DNA of 64,000 nt from an uncultured Candidatus Melainabacteria bacterium (GCA_947525005.1 CANNUY010000010.1:1-64000); one strand, 5' to 3'; counted from the stretch's first letter, positions 33,809 to 42,834 are shown. Numbers and translations: made by a program. Notes: generated by a model not told the origin, from the letters alone.

Positions 33809-34597
33809 ATGTACGACATTTTAGATAAATTATCAGAAAATAAAGTTACAGTTATATTTTTTGCCTCAACATCTCGATTTTATAAGGAAGTTGTATGTAA
33901 TGCAAAAAATTTTTCAGATTATAAAGAAATAATAGAAAATGATTTGTTAAAACATATTATCACCGTAAAGAAAACTAAAAATAATAATCCAGAACAATAT
34001 AAAAAAGAATTTTTACTTTTAGGACGACTAGTAGATTCTTATATTGCAGATTGGAAAGGTTTTCAAATTTTTTATAATGACAAGGAGGGGACAAAAAAGA
34101 AACTTATAGAAACTTATAATTGTTATAGAGATTCTTTAGATGAAGAGATAACAAAAAATTACTGTACTAAAAAGGATAATTGTCCATTTTGTTGCTATAA
34201 ATGTGGAATATTTACATCCTCGGATATATCCTCTGAATGTTTTGATGATTTTGAAATGTTTGAATATGAACATAATATAACACCATATGGCGTATTTGAT
34301 AAATTAGGAAATTTTAATATTGATAAAGAGATTTTGGTAAATGACCTACTTCAAAAATTAAGTAGATTTTCACTATGTCCCAATTTAGATATAGAAGAGC
34401 TAAAAGGCAGTATTAATGATTTTCCATTAAGCATAAATCCCGATAGAGATAAAGAATGGGGTTATGATATTGACGACAATAATAAAGTTATTGGAATAAT
34501 AAAAAACAAAAAATCTAGACATATAATATCGCATTCATTTTCTAGAGAAGAAATTGAAGAAATAAATAGAATTTTCGGAGATAAGAATGACAGATAA
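33809..34597 (+). CDS. Unknown island protein with a cysteine cluster
   Basis: 262 residues, no family recognised. The N-terminal half is helical and charged. The centre has a dense cysteine knot: C119, C125, C128, C129 and C132 (CTKKDNCPFCCYKCG), followed by an isolated C144, suggesting a zinc or Fe-S site. The C-terminal half is acidic and ends with an amphipathic helix (SREEIEEINRIFGDKND). No signal peptide or membrane span. TATGGAGTATGTAA precedes the ATG. It overlaps the next gene by 11 nt and is divergent from the XRE gene, so these form a regulated unit. Confidence 0.7.
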   Translation: MYDILDKLSENKVTVIFFASTSRFYKEVVCNAKNFSDYKEIIENDLLKHIITVKKTKNNNPEQYKKEFLLLGRLVDSYIADWKGFQIFYNDKEGTKKKLIETYNCYRDSLDEEITKNYCTKKDNCPFCCYKCGIFTSSDISSECFDDFEMFEYEHNITPYGVFDKLGNFNIDKEILVNDLLQKLSRFSLCPNLDIEELKGSINDFPLSINPDRDKEWGYDIDDNNKVIGIIKNKKSRHIISHSFSREEIEEINRIFGDKNDR

Positions 34598-34925
34598 ATT
34601 AAAAAAATTAAAACAAGAGTTTAAAAATTATTTAATAGAAAAATACCCAAATGTAAATAAAAATACTATAAACACATATATTGGAGATGCTTTTTATGCT
34701 TATCGTCATGAATTGGAATTAGGTGTTCATTTTTTTGATTTGTTTAAATCTATTGAGGCAATATCTAGATTTAAAAACAATCTACGAGAACAACAGGTTA
34801 ATAAACTAGTTAAACATCCTAAAAATAGTTCAAGTGCATATATTTGTGGTCTTAAAAGGTTGTATACATTTTTTAATGAAAAATATAATGGTGTAGAAAA
34901 TTTTATTAATTTGGAGTTGCAATAA
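34587..34925 (+). CDS. SAM-like core-binding-domain protein without a catalytic domain
   Basis: 112 residues. The pattern KLKQEFKNYLIEKYPNVNKN-TINTYIGDAFYAYRHE and SAYICGLKRLYTFFNEKYN resembles the N-terminal four-helix core-binding domain of tyrosine recombinases. No Arg-His-Arg-Tyr catalytic domain follows. Such stand-alone domains could bind DNA or be remnants. The start overlaps the Cys-cluster gene by 11 nt, supporting real translation. There is no obvious frameshift joining it to an integrase, since the downstream DNA encodes a different membrane protein. Confidence 0.6.
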   Translation: MTDKLKKLKQEFKNYLIEKYPNVNKNTINTYIGDAFYAYRHELELGVHFFDLFKSIEAISRFKNNLREQQVNKLVKHPKNSSSAYICGLKRLYTFFNEKYNGVENFINLELQ

Positions 34926-34961
34926 TTTCTCGTTATGTAATAACTAATAAAAAGGATAACA

Positions 34962-35231
34962 ATGGAATATTTATTTTTTGTTTTATTTTTATATACTTTT
35001 AGAAAAATTGTTATAGAACTAATTTTAATTTTAATTCTAGCTTGTATTTTGGTATTTATTTCAAAAAATATTATACTAATAGGAGTAGGAATTTTAGTTA
35101 CTATTGGAATATTAGTAGGAATAAGACTTTTTACAGATTATCTCAAATATAAAGACGAAACATCAGAACAAAGAGCGGAACGACTTAAAACAGAAGAAAT
35201 GATTAAGGAATGGCAAAAAAGATATTATTAA
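34962..35231 (+). CDS. Small two-helix membrane protein
   Basis: 89 residues. Hydrophobic segments cover about 3-14, 18-37 and 40-57 (IELILILILACILVFISKNI, then ILIGVGILVTIGILVGIRLF). A charged cytoplasmic-type tail follows (YKDETSEQRAERLKTEEMIK). A Shine-Dalgarno AAAAGGATAACA precedes the ATG. It is 36 bp after the SAM-like gene and is probably the third gene of the unknown cassette. The size and layout resemble small membrane effectors of abortive defence systems, but that is inference only. Confidence 0.6.
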   Translation: MEYLFFVLFLYTFRKIVIELILILILACILVFISKNIILIGVGILVTIGILVGIRLFTDYLKYKDETSEQRAERLKTEEMIKEWQKRYY

Positions 35232-35950
35232 AAATTTTAGGTGGGGCGGAAAGAAAAAGAATAAAATAAGATTATTATAAAAATTATTCTTATAAGAGTA
35301 TAGGAAATAGTAATAGATATAAAATCATTAGTGAATATATTGAGAGTATTATCATGACAATATTTAAACCCAATTAAGGCTAAAGTTTTTTAAGAGTGTT
35401 AGCAGAGAGATTGGTGAGCAACAAATAAAATTTTGCTTATTTAACCGATGATTATGTAGAGAATATTACCAAAAGCAAATTATAGCATTATCCCAAAGAA
35501 GATTTTAGACGCAATTAAATGGACTGTTTGGTGAGAGAAACATAAAAAGTTTACAGCTATATAAAGTAAAAATGTGTCGTCATTGTGAAGTTATGTAAAA
35601 ATTACAATTATATCGAACACATCATCAACAGTAAATTTGTAATTTATTTTCACATTTTGCCATTGGGGATTATACCTTGACGGATTTTATTTATATTGAT
35701 AAGATAAATTTACGAATTGAAGTTTGACAACTAAATATTTTAGATTTTGGGTATTTCACTTACTTAAATACTCCCCAGCAGTCCTGACCTTATGCTCGGT
35801 TATCAAACAGAGGTCGCTCCATATAGAGGAGTTTAAGATAAAGAGGAAACTTACGCCCAACTAATATTTAGTTATATATTTTATCTTGAGCCTTTTTATG
35901 GGAGTACGTTTGCAGTTATAGGGCGTATTAAAAAGAAAGGAGAAAGATAT
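35232..35950. other. 719-bp non-coding leader before the excisionase-like gene
   Basis: No ORF with a good start is seen. Near its end it has pairs that could fold: GTTTAAGATAAA (about 35829) against TTTATCTTGAGC (about 35879), and ACGCCC (about 35851) against GGGCGT (about 35921). There is a possible promoter TTGACA about 35725. It may hold a regulatory leader, replication origin or transfer origin. Confidence 0.4.
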
Positions 35951-36217
35951 ATGGAGAACAGATTACCACCAAATCGTTTTAGAATGCTTGACACAATGGA
36001 AGACATCAGGCAAAACTGTAAAGGCAGAATATATGCCAATATGTTTACCGTTAAAGAATTTGCTACAACTTTTAAAATAGGAATTAATACAGTTTACAAG
36101 TTATGTAAGATAAAAGGTTTTCCTGTAATCCAAATTGGTGGCAAAAAATACATTATTGCTAACGATTTTAATGAGTGGGTAATGCAAAATGTCGGAAAGG
36201 TGATTGAATTAAAATGA
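35951..36217 (+). CDS. Excisionase-like helix-turn-helix protein
   Basis: 88 residues with a MerR/excisionase-type winged helix in the C-terminal half: MFTVKEFATTFKIGINTVYK, LCKIKGFPVIQIGGKKYIIA, then NDFNEWVMQNV. These small proteins bend DNA and set integrase direction toward excision, or act as regulators. AAAGGAGAAAGATAT before the ATG is a strong ribosome binding site. The stop TGA overlaps the next ATG (ATGA). It lies in the element between the unknown cassette and the HUH gene. Confidence 0.75.
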   Translation: MENRLPPNRFRMLDTMEDIRQNCKGRIYANMFTVKEFATTFKIGINTVYKLCKIKGFPVIQIGGKKYIIANDFNEWVMQNVGKVIELK

Positions 36218-36609
36218 ATACAAATTATTATCACCGAACACATAAAAATTATAACTATGGAAGCAGAGGAAAAGTTGACCATTTTGATTGCCCAACTAAT
36301 TTATTCAGTTTAAATAATACTGATAAAAGTATTTCTTGGGTATATTCAGTAGATGTAAAAGAGGATAGTCTAATAGATTTTCATCAAGTTGTTTTTGCAA
36401 TTTCCAGATTAATAAATATTTATTCAAATAAAAAAATTAAGGAATGGCTAGACAAGGATAAAAAATTTAATAGTCTATTACAAGAAGACAATATTGGACG
36501 AAAATTTATAGTTTATAAGGAGTATAAGAAATGGATACTATCAAAAAAGAGTATAAAATTAACACAAAGACAGAGAAAGGAGCTAAAATTATGGATATTA
36601 GGTTTATAA
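36214..36609 (+). CDS. Unknown island protein coupled to the HUH gene
   Basis: 131 residues, starting in the ATGA overlap with the excisionase-like gene and overlapping the HUH protein gene by 19 nt. Aromatic and Tyr/His-rich at the N-terminus (MNTNYYHRTHKNYNYGSRGK), basic at the end (KSIKLTQRQRKELKLWILGL). The basic tail suggests nucleic acid binding. No known family is recognised. The overlaps on both sides argue that it belongs to a replication or mobilisation operon. Confidence 0.6.
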   Translation: MNTNYYHRTHKNYNYGSRGKVDHFDCPTNLFSLNNTDKSISWVYSVDVKEDSLIDFHQVVFAISRLINIYSNKKIKEWLDKDKKFNSLLQEDNIGRKFIVYKEYKKWILSKKSIKLTQRQRKELKLWILGL

Positions 36610-37163
36610 ATGTAGAACATTCAATAAAATTTAAAACAGTTAAAGACGCAACAAGAGAAGCTAACCGTATAAAAATGGTAATGGACAGATTTGCTAAGAA
36701 AACTAAAATTCCATTCTCATGTATAATTTGTGTAAGCCAGTTAAGTCTTAGATTTGGAGAATTTGTTACGTTTCATAATAACAAAAAAGGTAGACCTATA
36801 AGAAAAATGGTTTCAAAATTAAAATGCTTTGGAGTTCCTGAAACCGTATTACCACATTTGCATATTGTAATTGTTTACAAGGAACAAGAAAAGAAAATAT
36901 CAAACAAAATTCTTGAAAGTATTACTAAAAAATATGGCAAGGAAAGCTGTAAAGCATACGATATTACAAATAAAGACCCAATATATTTTTTACAATACAT
37001 AATTAGGCAGTCAGGAACATTCCGCTATGTTGAGGATTTTACAAATACAATTTCTTCTTTTAATTTTAAAAATATGAATAGGCTCTTAACTAAACAGAGA
37101 GAAAGTTTTTATTTTCACAAAAATAACAGGTTTGATAGTCGCTTTGACCTCCCTGCAGCTTAA
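36591..37163 (+). CDS. HUH-motif protein, probable Rep/relaxase-like nickase
   Basis: 190 residues. The HUH motif is H89-L-H91 in VLPHLHIVIVYKE, with a hydrophobic residue between the two metal-binding histidines. Candidate nucleophilic tyrosines follow at Y132 and Y136 in DPIYFLQYIIRQSG. Such proteins nick DNA at replication or transfer origins. I use ATG 36591 because AGAAAGGAGCTAAAATT lies before it; an in-frame ATG 60 nt upstream has none. It is short for a replication initiator and lacks a helicase domain. The non-coding DNA downstream contains a 12-bp hairpin that could be its target. Confidence 0.55.
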   Translation: MDIRFINVEHSIKFKTVKDATREANRIKMVMDRFAKKTKIPFSCIICVSQLSLRFGEFVTFHNNKKGRPIRKMVSKLKCFGVPETVLPHLHIVIVYKEQEKKISNKILESITKKYGKESCKAYDITNKDPIYFLQYIIRQSGTFRYVEDFTNTISSFNFKNMNRLLTKQRESFYFHKNNRFDSRFDLPAA

Positions 37164-37699
37164 TTTTAATCAATGTAAAAAGCCATGTGTAATTAATAAT
37201 AGATAAATATTAATTATAGATTAGTTTTATACAAGTATATTTTTACCTGTTATAGATAAAAATATAAAGAATTTGTATTTTAGAAAATGAAAGCAATAAT
37301 ACCATTCTAACCCAATAATAGTGGTGTTATTGCCCCAAAATCTCCGCTTTTATAAAAATTTTTAAATATTAAAGTTAGGTAATTAAAAACTTATTAAGTT
37401 GTTTCGTTAGAACACATTAACAACTCATCAGTGAATAGTTATCAATATAAATAATGGAATTGTATATAAAATTATAATCTCTCAAAATTTTATTCAGAAT
37501 TGCGTGTATAAAAATCAACTAACTTTACAGAACTTGATTAAGAAATGTCTTTAAATAGGTTATGGTCTAAAACAATATAATGAAACTATTTGAGGGGTAT
37601 TTATTTAGAGTTATTTTTTTAATTTTTAAATAGATATTTGCAAAAGTCTTTACAAGTAAACATCAATATCCAATAATGCAAAAGTCCAAAGGAGGTAAA
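37164..37699. other. 536-bp gap with an origin-like hairpin
   Basis: GCAATAATACCA (37293-37304) pairs with TGGTGTTATTGC (37322-37333), one wobble, 17-nt loop. A direct repeat TGCAAAAGTC occurs at 37639-37648 and 37677-37686 just before the serine recombinase start. Otherwise it is AT-rich with no ORF that I trust. Possible double-strand origin or recombinase site. Confidence 0.45.
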
Positions 37700-38287
37700 A
37701 TGAAACAAGAAAACAAAGGTCAAAATATTGCTTATATTCGTGTAAGTACATTGGAACAAAATACTGAAAGTCAATTTGAGATTTTGAAACAATACAAAAT
37801 TGATAAATATTTCGAAGAAAAAATTAGTGCTAAAAATACAAATCGTCCAAAACTTATGGAAATGCTTGATTATGTTAGAAATGGCGATACCGTTTATGTC
37901 AAAGATTTTTCAAGATTAGCAAGAAGTACAAAAGATTTATTAGAAATTTTAGAAAAATTAGAAAATAAAGGAGTAAAACTTGTGAGTAATAAAGAAAATC
38001 TTGATACAAGTACTCCTGCTGGTAAACTTATGATTACAATGCTTGGTGCAATTTATGAATTTGAACGTGCAAATCTTTTAGAAAGACAAAAAGACGGTAT
38101 TGCGGTTGCTAAACGTGAAGGGAAATACAAGGGAAGAAAGAAAATTTCTAAACCTGCAAATTGGCAAGAAGTTTATAGTGATTGGTCTTGTCGCAAAATT
38201 ACGGCAAAAAAGGCTTGTGAATTACTAAAACTAAAAACAAATACTTTTTATAACTTTGTGAAAGAAGAAAGAAAGGATATTGCATAA
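37700..38287 (+). CDS. Serine recombinase, resolvase/invertase type
   Basis: 195 residues. Catalytic Ser16 sits in IAYIRVSTLEQNTESQ. The expected arginines follow in VKDFSRLARSTKDLLEIL, and GKLMITMLGAIYEFERANLL and ERQKDGIAVAKREGKYKGRK lead into a small helix-turn-helix C-terminal domain. I chose the ATG at 37700, which has an ideal AAAGGAGGT 4 nt upstream, over an ATG 24 nt earlier. The stop overlaps the integrase start (TAATG). It could resolve multimers, invert a segment or help excision of the element. Confidence 0.93.
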   Translation: MKQENKGQNIAYIRVSTLEQNTESQFEILKQYKIDKYFEEKISAKNTNRPKLMEMLDYVRNGDTVYVKDFSRLARSTKDLLEILEKLENKGVKLVSNKENLDTSTPAGKLMITMLGAIYEFERANLLERQKDGIAVAKREGKYKGRKKISKPANWQEVYSDWSCRKITAKKACELLKLKTNTFYNFVKEERKDIA

Positions 38288-39477
38288 TGGCAAAGAGAAG
38301 AAGTAACGGCGAGGGGTGCATTTATAAAGATACAAGAAGTGGAAAATGGAAAGGTAAATTTGAAATTGGGATTGATGTTAAGGGGAACCGAAAGTTTAAA
38401 TCCTGTACTGGGAATTCAGAAAAAGAAGTTCGTTTGAAATTAAAAGACTTAATGGTAAAACATAGTTCGGGGATTGATATTAGTTCTAAGTGTATAAAAG
38501 TTGGCGAATATTTTGAAAAATGGTTTTATAATAGTGCTATTTATGGATTACGAGATTCAACAAGTCAAAGTTATGAAATGATTATTAGAAGACACATAAA
38601 GCCGAATATCGGCAATATCGCTTTTGCGAACTTAAATGGCGATGACATTCAAAAGTTTTATAACCATTTATACACAAATGGCAGATTAACTGGTAAGGGC
38701 GGATTATCAAACAAAACTGTAGAAAACATACACCTTGTAATGAGTAGTTGCATAAATTTCGCATTAAAAAGAGGTGAACTTATCCGAAATCCGTTATTAA
38801 CAGTAAAATTAAGGCGAGAAAACAAAAAAGAAGTAGAAGTTTTTACAAGAGAAGAACAAGAAAAGATTTTAGCGGAATGTCCAAATCATTATTATGGTAT
38901 GGCGATTAAATTTGATTTTTATACAGGTTTACGAGCTGGTGAATTATTAGGCTTGACGTGGGATTGTGTAGATTTTTGCAAAAACACTATTAGGATAAAT
39001 AAACAGGTGCAAAGAAATAAAATTTTTAATCAAAAAAGTGATAGCAAGACAATACTTGGTTTTGTATATAATACTAAAACTAAAACATCAAACAGAATTA
39101 TAAAAGTTATGCGACCATTAATGACCGAATTAACAGAATATAAAATGGAACAAGATATTATGAAGAAAAAATTAGGACAAGACTATTACACAAAATTAAA
39201 CCTTGTATTTCCACGACAAGACGGATATTTCACCGACTCAGGCACTTTTTTAGATGTATTTAGCAGAATTCAAAACAAACTAGATATACCACATAGAAAC
39301 GTACACGCCATGAGACATACATTTGCAACAAGAGCATTAGAAAATGGTATGAAACCAATAGTAGTCTCAAGATTGCTCGGACACGCAAGTATTCAAATCA
39401 CAATGGATATCTACGGGCATGTAATACCAGACTTCGCAGAACAAGAGTTAGAGAAAATGGAGGAAATTTATCTGTAA
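38287..39477 (+). CDS. int: Tyrosine-type site-specific integrase
   Basis: 396 residues. The N-terminal AP2-like arm-binding domain (EGCIYKDTRSGKWKGKFEIG) is followed by the SAM-like core-binding domain (about 60-170) and a catalytic domain. Catalytic residues: Arg216 in FYTGLRAGELLGL, His340 and Arg343 in HAMRHTFATRALE, His366 in LLGHASIQ and nucleophile Tyr376 in MDIYGHV. All are present, so the enzyme is probably active. It should recombine the 45-bp tRNA-fMet core (32955-32999 / 42970-43014). It lies near the middle-right of the element rather than at its end, with the defence genes beyond it. Confidence 0.95.
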   Translation: MAKRRSNGEGCIYKDTRSGKWKGKFEIGIDVKGNRKFKSCTGNSEKEVRLKLKDLMVKHSSGIDISSKCIKVGEYFEKWFYNSAIYGLRDSTSQSYEMIIRRHIKPNIGNIAFANLNGDDIQKFYNHLYTNGRLTGKGGLSNKTVENIHLVMSSCINFALKRGELIRNPLLTVKLRRENKKEVEVFTREEQEKILAECPNHYYGMAIKFDFYTGLRAGELLGLTWDCVDFCKNTIRINKQVQRNKIFNQKSDSKTILGFVYNTKTKTSNRIIKVMRPLMTELTEYKMEQDIMKKKLGQDYYTKLNLVFPRQDGYFTDSGTFLDVFSRIQNKLDIPHRNVHAMRHTFATRALENGMKPIVVSRLLGHASIQITMDIYGHVIPDFAEQELEKMEEIYL

Positions 39478-39559
39478 AATATAGCCATGTGGCTATTAAA
39501 TACTTAACAAATTTGTCTTTTTCTTAAAATTTTAATATAATTAGGAAAAGGATTGTAGA

Positions 39560-40372
39560 ATGGTAACTTTATCTAATGAAATCGAACTTCTAAAAGATGA
39601 CAATATAACTATTTGTTATATTAAAGATTTTTCTGAAAATTTTAAAAAACATATTAAAGAAGTTTTAACGATTGTATGCTATGGTCCGACAATAAATAAT
39701 CCCGAAGATATAAAATATTACCCATTTGAAGATACTATTAAAAGTTTTAAAGAAAGATATGATAGTAAAAGCGAAGATATCAAAAAAGGAATGCTTGGAG
39801 AAATAATTGCACATATCCTTATAAATTTGTATGCAAATAATTTAAAAGTATTTACTCCATATTTTAATAAAGAAGAGTCTAGTATACGAAAGGGATTTGA
39901 TATTTTATACATAGACACTCTACAAAATTGTATAAGATATGGTGAAGTTAAATCTGGCGAGAAGGCAAAAAATAAGACGGTCAGTCAATCTAATAATGGC
40001 TTATTGTACAAAGCAGAAAGTGATTTGAAAGACAAATTGACTGATTCTACAAGGACAGTTCTTTGGGACAATGCTAAATACGATGCAAATTTGTATATGC
40101 AAAATATAAAAAATAGACAAGTTTTAAATTTACATGAATTACTTCAAAGAGACAGAAACTCTCATATATCTGATGATAAAAAAGTTATATTAATTTCTGT
40201 CTGTTTTAGTGATATAAATGATAGAATTGATTTACAAGAAATTAAAAGTTTTTATGCACGACATTGTCGGCGTAATAATTTTTCTGAAACGATTTTATTT
40301 TCTATACAAAAGAGTACTTTTCAAAAAATTGAGCAATTTTTCAATGAGGAGTATGAAAAATGCAATGCGTAA
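39560..40372 (+). CDS. hamA: HamA-like nuclease subunit (Hachiman anti-phage system)
   Basis: 270 residues resembling DUF1837 proteins (HamA). A PD-(D/E)XK-type nuclease core is visible: Glu81 in KGMLGEIIAHILI, Asp114 in RKGFDILYID, and Glu129-Val-Lys131 in IRYGEVKSGEKA. The C-terminal half is helical with conserved-looking segments (NRQVLNLHELLQRDRN, ILISVCFSDINDR). In characterised systems HamA is a nuclease restrained by the helicase HamB until phage infection. It overlaps the HamB gene by 13 nt. The assignment rests on motif order plus the partner gene. Confidence 0.75.
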   Translation: MVTLSNEIELLKDDNITICYIKDFSENFKKHIKEVLTIVCYGPTINNPEDIKYYPFEDTIKSFKERYDSKSEDIKKGMLGEIIAHILINLYANNLKVFTPYFNKEESSIRKGFDILYIDTLQNCIRYGEVKSGEKAKNKTVSQSNNGLLYKAESDLKDKLTDSTRTVLWDNAKYDANLYMQNIKNRQVLNLHELLQRDRNSHISDDKKVILISVCFSDINDRIDLQEIKSFYARHCRRNNFSETILFSIQKSTFQKIEQFFNEEYEKCNA

Positions 40373-42834
40373 CATTAAATAAATTGAGAAATTCTGCATA
40401 CAAACAAGATGACTTTTATCGATTATATAAAGAATTGATAACTAAAGAAGTTCCAACGTTATCAATTGATGAAAAAATGTTTTTACTTAAATTAGCTATT
40501 ATATTCTTAAATCAAGATGATAATAATATAAATAAACTTGGTTATAGAATAATTTTAGAATATTCTACAAAATTTTCTGATTATGAACCATTGTACGAAA
40601 CCTCTATAAATCAAGGTTATATTCCTATTGTAAAATTTATAGAAGAAAATTATCTTAGTGAAGAACAAATTGGTAATAACTTCTTTTTAACATGGCTATC
40701 TTCATTTAATGAAATTTTTAAAAGAGGGGATATATATCTATCTTGTCAACAGAAAAGTTTATTTGAAAATTTTACACAAGACAAATTAAACAATATTGCG
40801 GTTATTGCTCCAACATCATACGGTAAATCTGAACTTATAATAGCAAAAGTCAAAGAGAACTTGGATAAAAAAATTTGTATAATAGTACCTAGTAAAGCAT
40901 TATTAGCACAAACTAAACGTAGACTAATAAAACATGATGATATTTGTAGGGCATTTAGGAAAATTATTACTCACCCAGAATTATACAAAGGAAACGAAGA
41001 AAATTTTATTGCGGTACTAACTCAAGAAAGATTACAGGCGTTAATGAATAAACATAAAAATGTTTATTTTGACTGTATATTTATAGATGAAGCTCACAAT
41101 ATTTTCTCTGATGATGATAGAGCTTCCTTACTTGGGCAAGTCCAACTAATTTTAAACAAACGCAATCCAAACACCAAATTTAACTATTTCAGTCCATTTA
41201 TATCTGATGTCAATAATTTAAAACTCAAATATTCCAACCTTCCAATTAGTTCAAGCAAAATTTCAGAAAATTTAAAATCTGAAAAATTTTATGTGTTAAA
41301 TAATATTAATGGTCTTAATTTTAAATTATTTGACCAATCAACAAATATGTTTTTTGATATGGATTTAGATGAAAAAGATACAAATTATATAGAGTTTATA
41401 AAGAATCATTCAGGAAACAAAAATATTTTGTATATAAATAAACCTAGAGATGTTGAAAAATTTGTTTTAGAATTTATAGAGACTTTGCCAAATATTTCAG
41501 ATATAGAAAATGATAATGATTATAAAGCAATCCAAAATTATTCACATAAAGATTATAAATTATTGACTTGTTTAAAGAAAGGGGTTGTTTACCATCATGC
41601 AAGTATGCCTGATATTATAAAATTATATGTTGAAAAAATATTTAGTAAAAATCCAAACTTTAAATATATAATAACGACTTCAACACTTTTAGAGGGAGTA
41701 AATATTCCTGCTGAGAAGATGTTTTTACTATCTTATAAAAAAGGAAAAAATAAATTATCCAAATCTCAATTTAAGAATTTAATAGGCAGAGTTTGTCGTT
41801 TTAGTGAAATATTTAATAGTAACAATGGAAATTTAAAATTACTATCTCCTCAAATATTTATTATTGATAATCCCATTATGGGGCAAAGACGAAATTTAGA
41901 AAAATTTTTAAAGAGTTCTTTAGATATAAAAGAAATCAAAGATGATATCAAGAATGTCTTGCTAGAACAATGCGAGATTAATAATACAAACAAAAACAAA
42001 ATAGAAAACATCATTGATTATATAGAAAATACTGAACCTGGAACAATTCCTAATATAAAAATTAACCAAATACAATCAGAAATCGGGAAATTATGTTATA
42101 AACATAATATTCATGATTTCAATATCAAAGAAAATGAAGATAAATTGATTACGAATCTTGCAAATATTGATTCAAATTTGAATATAACAACGTCAGATGT
42201 ATTAATGGAAACAATATATAAAGTATTTTTTGTTAATATTAATATAGAAGATAGAAATATAATGCGTTTTAATAATATTGAAACTAGAAAATTTTATTCA
42301 AAATTTTTATATTGGCGATTATCGGGGAAATCATTTAAAGAAATGATATCCTTATTTACTAACTACTGGAAATTTAAAGAAAGTGAACAACCAACAATAT
42401 ATGTAGGGCAAAAGTGGGGAGAAGTGAAAAAAGATGCTGATACTGGCATTTACCCATTACATATAAATATATTAACCAAAACACCAGTAGAACGAATTAA
42501 TATAGCAATTTTGAGAATTAAAGAAGAACAAGATTTTGTTGATAATTTTTTAATAAAGTACGTTGAAGTTTTAAATGAACTTAACCTTGTTTGTTCTAAT
42601 TTTTACAATGCAATAAAATATGGAAGTACTGACCCTGTAAAAATTTGTTTGCTAAAGAATGGTTTTTCTATTGAGTTAACAGAATGTTTAACCCAAGAAA
42701 AATATTTACCTTATCTAAATTTAGATATTCCAAATGACGAAATTCTAGAAATAAATAAAGATATTAGAAAACTAATGGAACAAGAGCATGAAAATCCTAT
42801 TTTAGATTTTGAATTACAGTATCATATTAATTAA
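40360..42834 (+). CDS. hamB: HamB-like superfamily 2 helicase (Hachiman anti-phage system)
   Basis: 824 residues. Helicase motifs: Walker A APTSYGKSEL at about 150-159 (Lys156), motif Ia VPSKALLAQTKRRL, DEAH box FIDEAHNIF with D243-E-A-H246, motif IV/V region TTSTLLEGVNIPAEKMFLL and motif VI NLIGRVCRF. The C-terminal 350 residues are a large accessory region of unknown fold. HamB guards and releases HamA; both genes are needed for defence in known systems. The start overlaps hamA. The stop at 42834 coincides with the right arm-type repeat, so hamB closely abuts the element end. Confidence 0.8.
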   Translation: MQCVTLNKLRNSAYKQDDFYRLYKELITKEVPTLSIDEKMFLLKLAIIFLNQDDNNINKLGYRIILEYSTKFSDYEPLYETSINQGYIPIVKFIEENYLSEEQIGNNFFLTWLSSFNEIFKRGDIYLSCQQKSLFENFTQDKLNNIAVIAPTSYGKSELIIAKVKENLDKKICIIVPSKALLAQTKRRLIKHDDICRAFRKIITHPELYKGNEENFIAVLTQERLQALMNKHKNVYFDCIFIDEAHNIFSDDDRASLLGQVQLILNKRNPNTKFNYFSPFISDVNNLKLKYSNLPISSSKISENLKSEKFYVLNNINGLNFKLFDQSTNMFFDMDLDEKDTNYIEFIKNHSGNKNILYINKPRDVEKFVLEFIETLPNISDIENDNDYKAIQNYSHKDYKLLTCLKKGVVYHHASMPDIIKLYVEKIFSKNPNFKYIITTSTLLEGVNIPAEKMFLLSYKKGKNKLSKSQFKNLIGRVCRFSEIFNSNNGNLKLLSPQIFIIDNPIMGQRRNLEKFLKSSLDIKEIKDDIKNVLLEQCEINNTNKNKIENIIDYIENTEPGTIPNIKINQIQSEIGKLCYKHNIHDFNIKENEDKLITNLANIDSNLNITTSDVLMETIYKVFFVNINIEDRNIMRFNNIETRKFYSKFLYWRLSGKSFKEMISLFTNYWKFKESEQPTIYVGQKWGEVKKDADTGIYPLHINILTKTPVERINIAILRIKEEQDFVDNFLIKYVEVLNELNLVCSNFYNAIKYGSTDPVKICLLKNGFSIELTECLTQEKYLPYLNLDIPNDEILEINKDIRKLMEQEHENPILDFELQYHIN

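Noticed and set aside
34587..34925. Decayed integrase with a frameshifted catalytic domain
   Set aside because: The following DNA encodes an intact, unrelated membrane protein with its own ribosome binding site, and no Arg-His-Arg-Tyr remnants appear in other frames.
36531..36590. Longer start for the HUH protein
   Set aside because: The 20 extra residues overlap the previous gene deeply and lack a ribosome binding site, while ATG 36591 has a good AGGAG.
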